Assembly: GCA_036961295.1 (NCBI GenBank)
Contig: JBALVX010000001.1
Coordinates: 1,426,001 to 1,490,000 of the forward strand
Direction: 5' to 3'
From: JAGPUQ01 sp036961295
Lineage (GTDB): Bacteria; Pseudomonadota; Gammaproteobacteria; Pseudomonadales; Porticoccaceae
DNA length: 64,000 bases
Positions within the stretch are counted from its first letter, which is position 1, and the number at the start of each line of letters is the position of its first letter. This document shows, piece by piece, positions 36,178 through 45,229 of this stretch. The translations under genes and the position numbers were made by a program. The notes under the pieces were generated by a model, which saw nothing but the letters and a program-made list of their open reading frames with translations, ran no database searches and was not told where the DNA came from.

Positions 36178-37890
36178 ATGCGCGCCAGTCGTTTTTTAAT
36201 CGCCACACAAAAAGAAACCCCCGCCGAAGCCGAAATCGCCAGCCACCAGCTGATGCTCCGCGCGGGTATGATCCGCAAGTTAGCCTCCGGACTCTACTGC
36301 TGGTTACCGGTGGGGCTGCGGGTATTACAAAAAGTTGAAGGCATTGTGCGCGAGGAAATGAACGCGGCCGGGGCACAGGAAGTTCTCATGCCCGTGGTAC
36401 AACCCGCTGATCTCTGGCAGGAATCCGGGCGTTGGGAGCAGTATGGACCGGAGCTACTGCGGCTGGAAGATCGCCACCAGCGCCAGTTTTGTCTCGGCCC
36501 CACCCACGAGGAAATCATCACCGACCTGATTCGCAATTCGATTCGCAGTTATCGCAACTTGCCCGCCAACTTTTATCAAATCCAGACCAAGTTCCGCGAC
36601 GAAATCCGCCCCAGATTTGGCGTGATGCGCTCGCGGGAATTTATTATGAAGGACGCCTATTCCTTCCACACCAGCCAGGACAGCCTGCAGGAAACCTACG
36701 AGGTCATGCACGCCACCTACTCTCGTATTTTTGAGCGACTGGGGCTGGAGTTTCGCGCGGTATTGGCTGACGCCGGTAGCATCGGCGGCGATCACTCCCA
36801 CGAGTTCCACGTCCTCGCCGACTCGGGAGAGGACGCTATCGCCTTTTCCAACAGCAGCGATTATGCCGCGAATGTGGAAATGGCCACGGCGCTCGCGCCC
36901 GAACCGGCATCCGGTGGGACCCAGGCACTCATCGAAATTGCCACACCGGGCAAGCACAGTATTGAGGAAGTTGCAGAATTTTTAAATATCAGCCCACAAC
37001 AAACCGTGAAGACACTGATTGTCGAAGGTGAAAATGAGGGAGAACTAGTAGCATTGGTGTTGCGCGGCGACCACGAACTCAATGATCTCAAAGCCGAAAA
37101 ACTCGAGAGCGTCGCCAGTCCCTTAAGCTTCGCCTCAGAAGCGGCCATTAAAACTGCGACCGCTTGCAGTATCGGCTCCCTCGGCCCAGTTAAACTGGCG
37201 CTAGCTGTTATTGTTGATCACAGCGCTGCCGCCCTGATGGATTTCGCCTGCGGTGCCAACCGGGACGGCTTCCATCTCACCGGGGTGAACTGGCAGCGGG
37301 ACTGTCCGCTGGATCGCGTTGCCGACCTTCGCAATGTGGTTCATGGCGACCCTAGTCCCGACGGTAAGGGCACGCTCGAAATCAAACGCGGTATCGAAGT
37401 CGGCCATATTTTTCAGCTGGGTACCAAATACAGCGAAGCTATGTCTGCCCGGGTATTAAATGAACAGGGCAAGGATCAAACCCTGATTATGGGCTGCTAT
37501 GGCATCGGGGTAAGCCGGGTGGTTGCGGCGGCGATTGAACAAAACCACGATGAGCACGGCATTATCTGGCCCGACGCCATTGCACCCTTTCATATTGCTA
37601 TTGTGCCGATTAACCCCCATAAGTCGGAACCGGTTCGCAAAACCAGCGAAGACCTCTACGAACAACTCAACGCCGCCGGGTATGATGTGCTATTGATGGA
37701 TGAACACAAGGCTCGCCTCGGCGTAATGTTGGCCGATGTGGAGCTAATGGGTATCCCCCACACCCTGGTAATAGGGGATCGCGGGCTCGACAACAACACC
37801 CTGGAATACAAGCACCGCGCAAGCGGCACTAAAACGGACATCGATGCGAATAATGTTATCGACTTTCTGCGGGAAAAAATTGCTCACTAG
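36178..37890 (+). CDS. proS: Prolyl-tRNA synthetase (bacterial type, with editing domain)
   Basis: Class IIa synthetase, 570 aa. It has motif 1/2 ([25 protein letters not shown]), the inserted YbaK-like cis-editing domain (about 230-380, with the deacylation-site region), motif 3 ([13 protein letters not shown]) and a C-terminal anticodon-binding domain. Length and the presence of the INS editing domain are those of the E. coli type. Its 3' end overlaps the possible start of a lytic transglycosylase gene. Confidence 0.96.
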   Translation: MRASRFLIATQKETPAEAEIASHQLMLRAGMIRKLASGLYCWLPVGLRVLQKVEGIVREEMNAAGAQEVLMPVVQPADLWQESGRWEQYGPELLRLEDRHQRQFCLGPTHEEIITDLIRNSIRSYRNLPANFYQIQTKFRDEIRPRFGVMRSREFIMKDAYSFHTSQDSLQETYEVMHATYSRIFERLGLEFRAVLADAGSIGGDHSHEFHVLADSGEDAIAFSNSSDYAANVEMATALAPEPASGGTQALIEIATPGKHSIEEVAEFLNISPQQTVKTLIVEGENEGELVALVLRGDHELNDLKAEKLESVASPLSFASEAAIKTATACSIGSLGPVKLALAVIVDHSAAALMDFACGANRDGFHLTGVNWQRDCPLDRVADLRNVVHGDPSPDGKGTLEIKRGIEVGHIFQLGTKYSEAMSARVLNEQGKDQTLIMGCYGIGVSRVVAAAIEQNHDEHGIIWPDAIAPFHIAIVPINPHKSEPVRKTSEDLYEQLNAAGYDVLLMDEHKARLGVMLADVELMGIPHTLVIGDRGLDNNTLEYKHRASGTKTDIDANNVIDFLREKIAH

Positions 37891-38503
37891 TATCCGACGC
37901 TGCTCAGCGTTGGTCTTGCGGCGGCTGTACGGGCTGGTGGCAGGACTAGCCGTCGGCCTGGCCGTCACACTGGCTATGACGAGTCCGCTCCATGCCGACA
38001 ACACCAGTGATTCGATTGATCCCGATCTAGTCAATGCCTTACGTACGGCGATAGCCGATGCGGATAGCTTTGAGGATCGTTACGATGCCGAGGTTTGGCT
38101 ACTGTCAAAATCAAGCCCCCTGGAACGCTATTTTCCAGACCACAGCGAGCGCATGGTGTTTTTACGCAAAGTGCATCGGGAAGCCACTCGCGCCGGCCTC
38201 AAACCCGAAATCGTGCTAGCGGTTATCGATGTGGAAAGCCGCTTTAATCCCTACGCGGTATCGCGGGTCGGCGCACAGGGTCTAATGCAAGTTATGCCAT
38301 TTTGGAAAAACGAAATTGGCCGCCCCGAAGACAATCTGATTGATACCGATACCAACCTGCGCTACGGCTGCACTATTCTGAAGCACTATCTCGACAGAGA
38401 AAAAGGCCGTCTCGCCGAAGCTCTCGCTCGCTACAACGGCAGCTACGGTAAATACTGGTATTCCGAACTAGTGTTTAACGCCTGGGATCGTCGCTGGCGC
38501 TAG
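37844..38503 (+). CDS. Lytic transglycosylase, SLT domain
   Basis: Exported peptidoglycan lytic transglycosylase. It has a signal or anchor segment near residues 28-50 ([15 protein letters not shown]), then an SLT (Slt70 C-terminal) domain with catalytic Glu in [27 protein letters not shown] and the [13 protein letters not shown] and ALARYNGS motifs. The frame opens within proS (first ATG at 37844), giving a 47-nt overlap. A TTG at 37880 after GGGA or a later TTG codon are alternative starts that shorten the overlap. Position after proS resembles other gammaproteobacteria. Confidence 0.85.
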   Translation: MRIMLSTFCGKKLLTSIRRCSALVLRRLYGLVAGLAVGLAVTLAMTSPLHADNTSDSIDPDLVNALRTAIADADSFEDRYDAEVWLLSKSSPLERYFPDHSERMVFLRKVHREATRAGLKPEIVLAVIDVESRFNPYAVSRVGAQGLMQVMPFWKNEIGRPEDNLIDTDTNLRYGCTILKHYLDREKGRLAEALARYNGSYGKYWYSELVFNAWDRRWR

Positions 38504-38558
38504 ACCTGCTGTCTAAGGGCAGAAAGTTATCATTTCACTTTATTTCCCACCCCTACTT

Positions 38559-39689
38559 CTAACTCTGGTAATGCTCGTTTTGCACTGGAGTATTCGACAC
38601 CAGACCTTGCTCACAACTCGCCTTCTCGTCGGTATTAGCTTCGGCATTCGCACCGGAGTCCGCCTCTGGATAGGCGGCTTTCATTACTCGCAGCATGCGA
38701 TCAAAGGACATATCCGGTCGCTGGAAAAAGTGTCTCGGTGGGCCAATGATCTCGCCCTCGCGGCTATACTCAGCGCGCACTCCCCACATCCCCTGCCTGG
38801 CATTAGCCGTGGCGCCGTAGCGCATATCCGATATTTCTACTCGATAAGCGCCGTCAATTTCTTCCATAGTTTGGCTATAAATATCGTCACTAAACCAGGT
38901 GAAAATTGCAGCCTCGCGGGTGTTTCGGAACTGGTCGAGTAGTGGATGCTGTTGCCGGGGCGCTATATCCCAGGCCACATCGCAGGGCTGCTGCATGGTA
39001 ATAAAGCCGACTCGGATTTCAGTATCGGTCATCACCACAATCCGACGCTTGGGCATCTGGAACAGCGTAGGGAAGGCATGCACCCGCTCGGCGTCCGCGC
39101 TGATTTCGATACCCTCCTTCTTCAACTGGGCGCTTACCGTCGCTATCGCCTGTTGATTAAGAAACCAACCCCAGGCCAGATACTGGCAGGACAACACTAG
39201 CGTCAGCGACGACACCAACCAGCCCAACGAACGTGCAAACCCGGCGACGATCAAACCCAATAACACAATCAAGGTATACACGGGTTCGATAATGGGTATT
39301 GCGTGCCAGGCAAAACGGGCATCCGAAAACGGTGCTAACAACTGAGTACCGTAGGGCGTACATGCATCAAGCAAAGGGTGGGACAGTAGCGCCAGGACAA
39401 ATACCATCATCCACCGTGCTCGCGCCACCTCTTCGCCTCGCGCCCGCTGCCAACGCCAGTAACACCAACCTGCTAACACACCGACTACCGGCCCAAAAAA
39501 CAGGGAATGGGTGATCCCTCTATGTAACTGAAGCTGAGAAAACTCATCGGAAAACACGCTGAACAACACGTCGATATCGGGAAATGCGCCGGCTACGGCT
39601 CCCCAGACAGCGGCGCGCATACCCAACTTGCGGCCACAGGCCGCGTGCGCCACCGTCGCGCCGAGTAGGGCCTGAGAAAATGGATCCAT
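38559..39689 (-). CDS. COG1988 (YdjM-like) membrane metal-dependent hydrolase family protein
   Basis: An inner-membrane protein, start MDPFSQALLGATVA as in the family; a start three codons upstream is also open. The N-terminal half has several TM segments and the conserved FPDIDVLF and HRGITHSLFFG motifs, whose His and Asp residues suggest a metal site, and HPLLDACTPYGTQLL. The C-terminal half is a soluble domain. Family members were named metal-dependent hydrolases from sequence; one, YdjM, is LexA-regulated in E. coli. The biochemical function is not established. Transcribed toward the lytic transglycosylase. Confidence 0.85.
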   Translation of the reverse strand: MDPFSQALLGATVAHAACGRKLGMRAAVWGAVAGAFPDIDVLFSVFSDEFSQLQLHRGITHSLFFGPVVGVLAGWCYWRWQRARGEEVARARWMMVFVLALLSHPLLDACTPYGTQLLAPFSDARFAWHAIPIIEPVYTLIVLLGLIVAGFARSLGWLVSSLTLVLSCQYLAWGWFLNQQAIATVSAQLKKEGIEISADAERVHAFPTLFQMPKRRIVVMTDTEIRVGFITMQQPCDVAWDIAPRQQHPLLDQFRNTREAAIFTWFSDDIYSQTMEEIDGAYRVEISDMRYGATANARQGMWGVRAEYSREGEIIGPPRHFFQRPDMSFDRMLRVMKAAYPEADSGANAEANTDEKASCEQGLVSNTPVQNEHYQS

Positions 39690-39882
39690 TACCTGCACCT
39701 TGAATGAAAAAATAAACTAGGTGATAGTGTACCCGCCCCACTTTTCCGAGGGGAACATTTGTACGTGTTTCGACTCAAAACCGAGTTGCTTACTGGTCTC
39801 TTGCTGGGCTACTTACTGGGCTTGAGGGAAGTAATCCACAGCAAACTTTTTCCACGCCAAACACCAAGTCTTAATTCAAATT

Positions 39883-41367
39883 ATGTCACTAGCTCGCAAT
39901 GACAATGCATCTAACACCGATAAGGTATCGGTCGGCCTACTCGCGACCCGGCTGTACCATGGGCGACAAAAATTTATCGCAGTCAGCCTGACACTCTCGC
40001 TCGCGTTTCTGTGCTCAAACACCTACTCCGCTGGCCCTACGGACACCGAAACCAGCCCAGACACTCTGGTAAACGTCGATGATTCGATAGCCGTAGAAGC
40101 ACCCATCGTCGCCGAAGATAACTCCGCAAGTTCCCAACAACTCTTGCTATCCAGGGAGCTCAAAGCGTTTCAAAACGCTATTGACGAGAATGAGGAACAC
40201 GGGCCCTATAACCCAGCGCTTGCCGAAACCTACTACGGCCTGGGCTTACAGCTGCAACGCAGCGGTCAACACGAGGCGGCAATCAAACTGTTTAGTCAGA
40301 CGATGCACATCGAGCGTATTAATCAAGGCATTTACAGCCTGGCGCAAAGTCCTGCCTTACGCGGCGTCATCAATAGCCGCAAGGCCCTCGGTCAGCTGGA
40401 AGAGACCACCGAGGATTACTATCGACTGTTATGGCTACACCAAAAAAGTCTCGACCCCACCAACCCGGAAGTCATTCCGGTATTCCTTGAATTGAGCCGC
40501 TGGCATTTGACTGCCTACGAGTTCGACAACAGCTCAGAAAGCATTGGCCATCTCACCACCGCCAACCAGTTAATTGTCAAAGCGCTCAAGCTGGCACAAC
40601 AAAGCGATATTCAGCAAGCGGTAGCAAACCAGACCCTGCACACTTTGTTGCGTACCGCCGCCCTGTGTAATTATTTTCTCTCCCGACATCAGGGCGATGA
40701 ATGGTCTTCCGCCCTCGATTCCCGTTTTGGTTTTGCCTCCCAGGGAACTCAAGACATCTTACCCATGCGCACCGCAGTACTATCCTCAGCCAGTTATAGT
40801 CGCGGTCGTAGCGCCCACGAAACCATTGTCACAATGGTGCAGAATGACGAAAACAGCAGTATTGAGCAGCGTGCCCGGTCGTATGCCGAACTAGGTGACT
40901 GGCATTTGTTGTTTGGTAAGCGGGATAAAGCCTACGCGACTTATCGCCAGGCCGTCGCTTTAATACCACAAACACCGCAAGCGGCGGCGCTCACCGAGCG
41001 GCTGTTCAACCGGCCCATCATGCTACCCGCCGTGCGCAATGAAGCGCCGGGGTCGGAATTAAACTCCAGAATAAAACATCCCATGGCGCGTATAAAAGTT
41101 GATATTGCCGCCAACGGCTGGGCGAGTAATGTTGAGATGCTCGATGCTGGCCATCCCCAGGAAAATACCAAAGAAAATCCCCAGGAGAACTCCGAAACCA
41201 GTCCCCAAAAGAGCCCCAAAGCGAGTCCCGATGCTCGCCTCGAAAACAAGCGCATGCGCCGACGGGTGATCACGGCCCTGCGCGCAGCCCGATTTCGACC
41301 TCGCTTTGTCAATGGCGAGCCGGTGGCATCGCGGGGGGAAATTATTGATTTCCCTTTAATCCATTAA
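39883..41367 (+). CDS. TPR protein with TonB-like C-terminal domain
   Basis: 494 aa. A signal-like segment lies near residues 28-50 (FIAVSLTLSLAFLCSNTYSA), so the mature protein is periplasmic. The middle contains TPR-like helices (AETYYGLGLQLQRSGQHEAAIKLFSQ and GDWHLLFGKRDKAYATYRQAV). The C-terminal 90 residues (ARIKVDIAANGWASNVEM ... RRVITALRAARFRPRF) read like the TonB C-terminal/TolA-III fold. A Pro/Asn/Glu-rich insertion (PQENSETSPQKSP) lies inside that domain. It is the first of the plus-strand genes of the 40-55 kb cluster. Whether it belongs with the machine is inferred from order and strand only. Confidence 0.65.
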   Translation: MSLARNDNASNTDKVSVGLLATRLYHGRQKFIAVSLTLSLAFLCSNTYSAGPTDTETSPDTLVNVDDSIAVEAPIVAEDNSASSQQLLLSRELKAFQNAIDENEEHGPYNPALAETYYGLGLQLQRSGQHEAAIKLFSQTMHIERINQGIYSLAQSPALRGVINSRKALGQLEETTEDYYRLLWLHQKSLDPTNPEVIPVFLELSRWHLTAYEFDNSSESIGHLTTANQLIVKALKLAQQSDIQQAVANQTLHTLLRTAALCNYFLSRHQGDEWSSALDSRFGFASQGTQDILPMRTAVLSSASYSRGRSAHETIVTMVQNDENSSIEQRARSYAELGDWHLLFGKRDKAYATYRQAVALIPQTPQAAALTERLFNRPIMLPAVRNEAPGSELNSRIKHPMARIKVDIAANGWASNVEMLDAGHPQENTKENPQENSETSPQKSPKASPDARLENKRMRRRVITALRAARFRPRFVNGEPVASRGEIIDFPLIH

Positions 41368-41488
41368 TGCTTAAGCCTCGATCAAATCTGCAATACTGCT
41401 ATGGTGGTGCCCATATAATGGCTCTCATTTAGCCGTACTCATTTAGCGGTACCATGAAACCTAACGACACGATGAAACTAACAACACC

Positions 41489-42319
41489 ATGGAATCTAAC
41501 CAGCGTATAAAACCGAAGATTTTGCTCTATCTGACCTTATGCGTCGCTGCCAGCACGCCGTGGCTGTCGGGCTGCCAGAGTTCATCGCAATCTTCAGCGT
41601 CGGAGTCAGAGCAACAGCCACAAAGTTCCGGCCAGCAATCGAGCCCGCCATCCAGTCAATCGCAGAGTCAGAAACCGAACACGAGCGCGAGTCCTTCGTC
41701 CGACTCACAATCTTCGCAGTCCTCCTCTACCGCTTCTTCCTCTACTAGCCAGTCATCCTCCGGGAACGAAGCGGAAGAGACTCAGAATCAAAACGAAGCC
41801 GCGACTGGAGGAACCTCCGCGAACACGCAAGACGATGAACTAAACGGAGACGAAATCGGCGCGCTCGACCAACAACTCGACGAATCCTTTGCTGAATTTG
41901 ACGGTATGATTCTCGAACAACAGGCCTCGGCCACCACACTGGGCGTGCCCTTTGATGAGCAGCAATCGGGCGATTCGGAAACCGACGCGGAAGCGAGCGG
42001 TGAAGCGCTATTCGAGGAAGGCGACCTCTACGAAGGCTTGCCCGGCTATGGTGAAAACCCTGATGATGAAGGCTCTGGTGCCGCAAACGGAGATGGCGAA
42101 AACTCGACAAGTGAAAGCACCAGTGCTGACCAAGATAGCGCAACGCAAACTGCCTCTTCAGGCGCTGGCTCGGGTTCTGGTGCAGTACCGGCCGATATTT
42201 CCAACGGCAGCGATGATGATATTGTGGCCCGACAAATTCGCGAAGCGGCGATGAAAGAAAAAGATCCGGTACTACGAGAGAAACTTTGGGATGAATATCG
42301 CAAATACAAAAATCAGTAA
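41489..42319 (+). CDS. Ser/Gln-rich lipoprotein of unknown function
   Basis: 276 aa. N-terminal signal with lipobox LSGC near residue 29, followed by about 70 residues of Ser/Gln/Pro low complexity, an acidic central part, and a short charged C-terminal helix (REAAMKEKDPVLREKLWDEYRKYKN). Asp and Glu dominate the middle. I do not recognise the family. The conserved-looking C-terminal helix could be the functional part and the rest a spacer from the membrane. Member of the 40-55 kb series; a tandem-like ATGAAAC/CTAAC pattern precedes the start codon. Confidence 0.65.
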   Translation: MESNQRIKPKILLYLTLCVAASTPWLSGCQSSSQSSASESEQQPQSSGQQSSPPSSQSQSQKPNTSASPSSDSQSSQSSSTASSSTSQSSSGNEAEETQNQNEAATGGTSANTQDDELNGDEIGALDQQLDESFAEFDGMILEQQASATTLGVPFDEQQSGDSETDAEASGEALFEEGDLYEGLPGYGENPDDEGSGAANGDGENSTSESTSADQDSATQTASSGAGSGSGAVPADISNGSDDDIVARQIREAAMKEKDPVLREKLWDEYRKYKNQ

Positions 42320-42388
42320 TCGCTTAAAACAACTCGTTGTTATCCAATTCTTCTGCTTAACTAAGGTAACAGTCGATTCGATCAGCCT

Positions 42389-43594
42389 ATGATTTACATC
42401 AACACGATTTACATCAATATGACTCACTTAAATATTTCCCGTATTTTTATTCTGCTCATCGCTGGGTTTGTACTCAACGGCTGCACTAATAGTACGACCA
42501 TCAAATCGACCCGCCACGTTCCGCTACAGCAACAGACCACGACCATTCCCGAAAACCAGTTGCTCGATGTGGGCGTCGTCACTTTTGATCCAGGCCTGGA
42601 TGAAAGCGATGACGACGATGCGGTGTTGCCAGAGGTTCGCAACGCGGAAAGCTATTACTTGGCCAATCAGTTGCGCAGCGCCATCCAGGACAGTGCCGCC
42701 TGGGGCGCTGTACGGGTGTTACCCTCCACCAAACCGGTTACGGACGTTTACGTACAGGGCACTATTCTGGAATCGACCGGCGAAAGTTTAAAACTTGCCA
42801 TTGCCGTGTCCGATACTTCCAGGCAATCCTGGTACAAAAAAACCTATGCTGTAAAAGCCAGCGAATACGCCTATCAGCGCCGTAAAACTTTGCAACGGGA
42901 TCCTTTTTCCGGACTGTTTAACCAAATTGCCAACGACTTACTCAGCTACCGAGAAAAACTCGATAGCAATACCGCCGTCAAACTCCGCACTATTTCCGAG
43001 TTACGCTTTGCTCGCGACTTTTCTCCGGAATCCTTTGATCAACACATCGTCGAAAATCGTAAAGGGCTATTAGAAATTTCTCGCTTGCCCGCCCGTAACG
43101 ATCCTATTTTGGCGCGCATCCAGAAAATTCAGATGCGAGACGATCTCTACGTGGACACCATGCAGGAATATTACGACAATTTTTCTTTGCGTATGGAGGA
43201 GCCCTATCAGGTCTGGCGTGCCGAAAGTTACAACGAGGTGATTGCGGCTCGCGAGCTCAAACGCCAGGGCACAGGTAGAATCCTGGGTGGCATCGCCGCA
43301 GTGGTGGTGGGTATTGTAGCGGCAGGCAGTAGCGATGGCAGCGCACGAGCGGCCGGCGCGGTGGCTATCGGCTCCGGCGGCTTACTGGTACAAAGTGGGA
43401 TCGGTAAACGCGCGGAAGCGCAAATGCACGTCGAGGCCCTGGCCGAGCTGGGCCAATCGCTGGAAGCCGAACTGGAACCCCAGGTCATCGATCTGGAAGA
43501 TCGCACTATCACCCTCACCGGCAATGTAGAAAGTCAGTATCAGCAATGGCGAGACGTTTTACAACAAATCTACCGGGCAGAGAGCGGGGGTTAA
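42389..43594 (+). CDS. Lipoprotein with glycine-zipper-like segment
   Basis: 401 aa from the first ATG; a second ATG at 42419 is a possible start because the first ten codons (MIYINTIYIN) are a 15-nt direct repeat. A lipobox LNGC lies near residue 32. The N-terminal half resembles lipoprotein domains that bind outer-membrane or peptidoglycan partners (FDPGLDESDDDD, NQLRSAIQDSAAWGAVRVLP). The segment RILGGIAAVVVGIVAAGSS (near residue 300) is a glycine-rich hydrophobic stretch of the kind that inserts in or packs against membranes. The C-terminal region ends YRAES. Function unknown. Confidence 0.7.
   Translation: MIYINTIYINMTHLNISRIFILLIAGFVLNGCTNSTTIKSTRHVPLQQQTTTIPENQLLDVGVVTFDPGLDESDDDDAVLPEVRNAESYYLANQLRSAIQDSAAWGAVRVLPSTKPVTDVYVQGTILESTGESLKLAIAVSDTSRQSWYKKTYAVKASEYAYQRRKTLQRDPFSGLFNQIANDLLSYREKLDSNTAVKLRTISELRFARDFSPESFDQHIVENRKGLLEISRLPARNDPILARIQKIQMRDDLYVDTMQEYYDNFSLRMEEPYQVWRAESYNEVIAARELKRQGTGRILGGIAAVVVGIVAAGSSDGSARAAGAVAIGSGGLLVQSGIGKRAEAQMHVEALAELGQSLEAELEPQVIDLEDRTITLTGNVESQYQQWRDVLQQIYRAESGG
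42391..42420. repeat. 15-nt direct repeat at the 5' end of the lipoprotein gene
   Basis: GATTTACATCAACAC (42391-42405) is followed directly by GATTTACATCAATAT (42406-42420). It codes for the doubled peptide IYINT/IYINM and creates ambiguity over the start codon. Confidence 0.85.
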
Positions 43595-43661
43595 TCAATA
43601 ATAAACCGACCGTCGAAAACCAAACTAAAAAAATCCAGGTCAACACAGTTGCGCACTATAA

Positions 43662-45212
43662 ATGACTAAAGCGACAGGTAATTCTGCCGATAGGGACAAG
43701 CAAGAAAGCATAACACCACCCCATTCAATAAAGGCGGCGGCGATAGCACTTACCTCTCAAACGTCGGCCTCGCCAGGCTCAAGTTCACGAACAAGCTTCG
43801 CACCGTCAAAACCTCATGCCGGAGTATGGGTCGCGTTGGCTATCTGCCTGCTTCTGGTGCTCGTGGTCATTTTTGTATTACCAAATTTTATTGCCAACAA
43901 AAATCAAACTACAGCGCCACTTCCCGAACAAGCGCTTACTCCAACGCCCCCAGTCCCGGCGGATACCGATCAACAGGATCTGCAAGCTCGCAGACAGGCA
44001 CAGGATGTTCTTGCTGGTATTAAGGAACTACAAAAATTACTGGAAAATAAATCGGTACGCGCCTGGGCCGCAAGTGAATATAACGCCGCACTGGCCAAGC
44101 TACCACAGGGCGATTTCGATTATCGCCAACGGCGCTATGCTGCAGCCTTAGTAGTCTATAGCTCTGTGGAAACCGATTTAAAAGCCTTAGCCGCGCAAGT
44201 CGAACCACGCCTCAAACAATTATTAAGTGACGCCCAGGCTGCCCTGGAAATAGGAAATGCGGAACGGGCGCTAGAATTGTTTCAGTTGGCACTGACTATC
44301 GAGGCAGACAATAGTGTGGCTAAGAAAGGTCTTGCCCGCGCGCAAGTACTCCCCGAAGTTATGGCCCACGTTGCCGAAGGCGAGCAACAGTTAAAAACGG
44401 GTGCTGCGGAAGCTGCATTAATAGCGTTTAACAAGGCCCTGGCATTGGATGGCGAACATCCCCTACCCCGCTCTGGTCAGAAACGTGCTCAACAACACAT
44501 CGACAACGCCCGTTATCAAAGCGCTATGAGCGAAGGCTTTAAGCAATTAAATGCCGGGCGTTATCAAGACGCAATTACCGCGTTCAAACAGGCCCTGGCC
44601 GTTACCCCCCAATCAACTGATGCCCGCTCCGCCCTGGCTCAGGCACAAGCCAGACAAACCCACACTGGAATTGAACGCCTACTCTCTCAAGCACGGGCTA
44701 GCGAAGCACAGGAAAACTGGCAGGACGCCGTAAACAGTTACCGCTTAGCCCTCGAACGCGACAGCACGGTGAGCGAATCCCGAGTCGGCGAAATTCGCGC
44801 CAGCACTCGCGCCGAGCTGGATCAAAACCTCGACATTATGTTGGTCGACCCGCTACGCCTGGCATCAAATTCAATTTATCGCCAGGCCGAGCAATTATTG
44901 AGCGACGCCCGCGGCATCGGCAATCCCGGCCCCAGGTTGATCAGGCAAATCGATAATCTCCAGCAAACGCTCAGCGCGGCCCGTATACCGGTGGCGCTAA
45001 CCCTGCAATCCGACAACGCTACTCAAGTCACCCTGCTTAAGGTTGGCGAATTCGGTACATTTCAAAACAAGGTCATCAAGCTGGTGCCGGGGCGCTATGT
45101 AGCAACCGGTTATCGCCAAGGTTACCGCGATGTGCGGATAGCATTTAAGGTGACCAGCGCAGCTGAAGCGGATTCGCTCGTCGTACAAGTACAGTGCGAC
45201 GAAAGCATTTGA
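43662..45212 (+). CDS. Membrane-anchored TPR protein
   Basis: 516 aa. A Ser/Thr-rich cytoplasmic N-terminus (1-54) precedes one TM (about 55-75, VALAICLLLVLVVIFVL), then a large periplasmic part with TPR-like repeats from about residue 180 (ALEIGNAERALELFQLALTIEADN, LNAGRYQDAITAFKQALAV, ENWQDAVNSYRLALERD), and a C-terminal beta-rich tail of about 100 aa (LTLQSDNATQVTLLKVGEFGTF, PGRYVATGYRQGYRDV) that resembles PEGA-like domains. It may be the scaffold linking the inner-membrane motor to periplasmic partners. The next gene follows after 17 nt. Confidence 0.75.
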   Translation: MTKATGNSADRDKQESITPPHSIKAAAIALTSQTSASPGSSSRTSFAPSKPHAGVWVALAICLLLVLVVIFVLPNFIANKNQTTAPLPEQALTPTPPVPADTDQQDLQARRQAQDVLAGIKELQKLLENKSVRAWAASEYNAALAKLPQGDFDYRQRRYAAALVVYSSVETDLKALAAQVEPRLKQLLSDAQAALEIGNAERALELFQLALTIEADNSVAKKGLARAQVLPEVMAHVAEGEQQLKTGAAEAALIAFNKALALDGEHPLPRSGQKRAQQHIDNARYQSAMSEGFKQLNAGRYQDAITAFKQALAVTPQSTDARSALAQAQARQTHTGIERLLSQARASEAQENWQDAVNSYRLALERDSTVSESRVGEIRASTRAELDQNLDIMLVDPLRLASNSIYRQAEQLLSDARGIGNPGPRLIRQIDNLQQTLSAARIPVALTLQSDNATQVTLLKVGEFGTFQNKVIKLVPGRYVATGYRQGYRDVRIAFKVTSAAEADSLVVQVQCDESI

Positions 45213-45229
45213 GCCTGTTACAGTAATTT

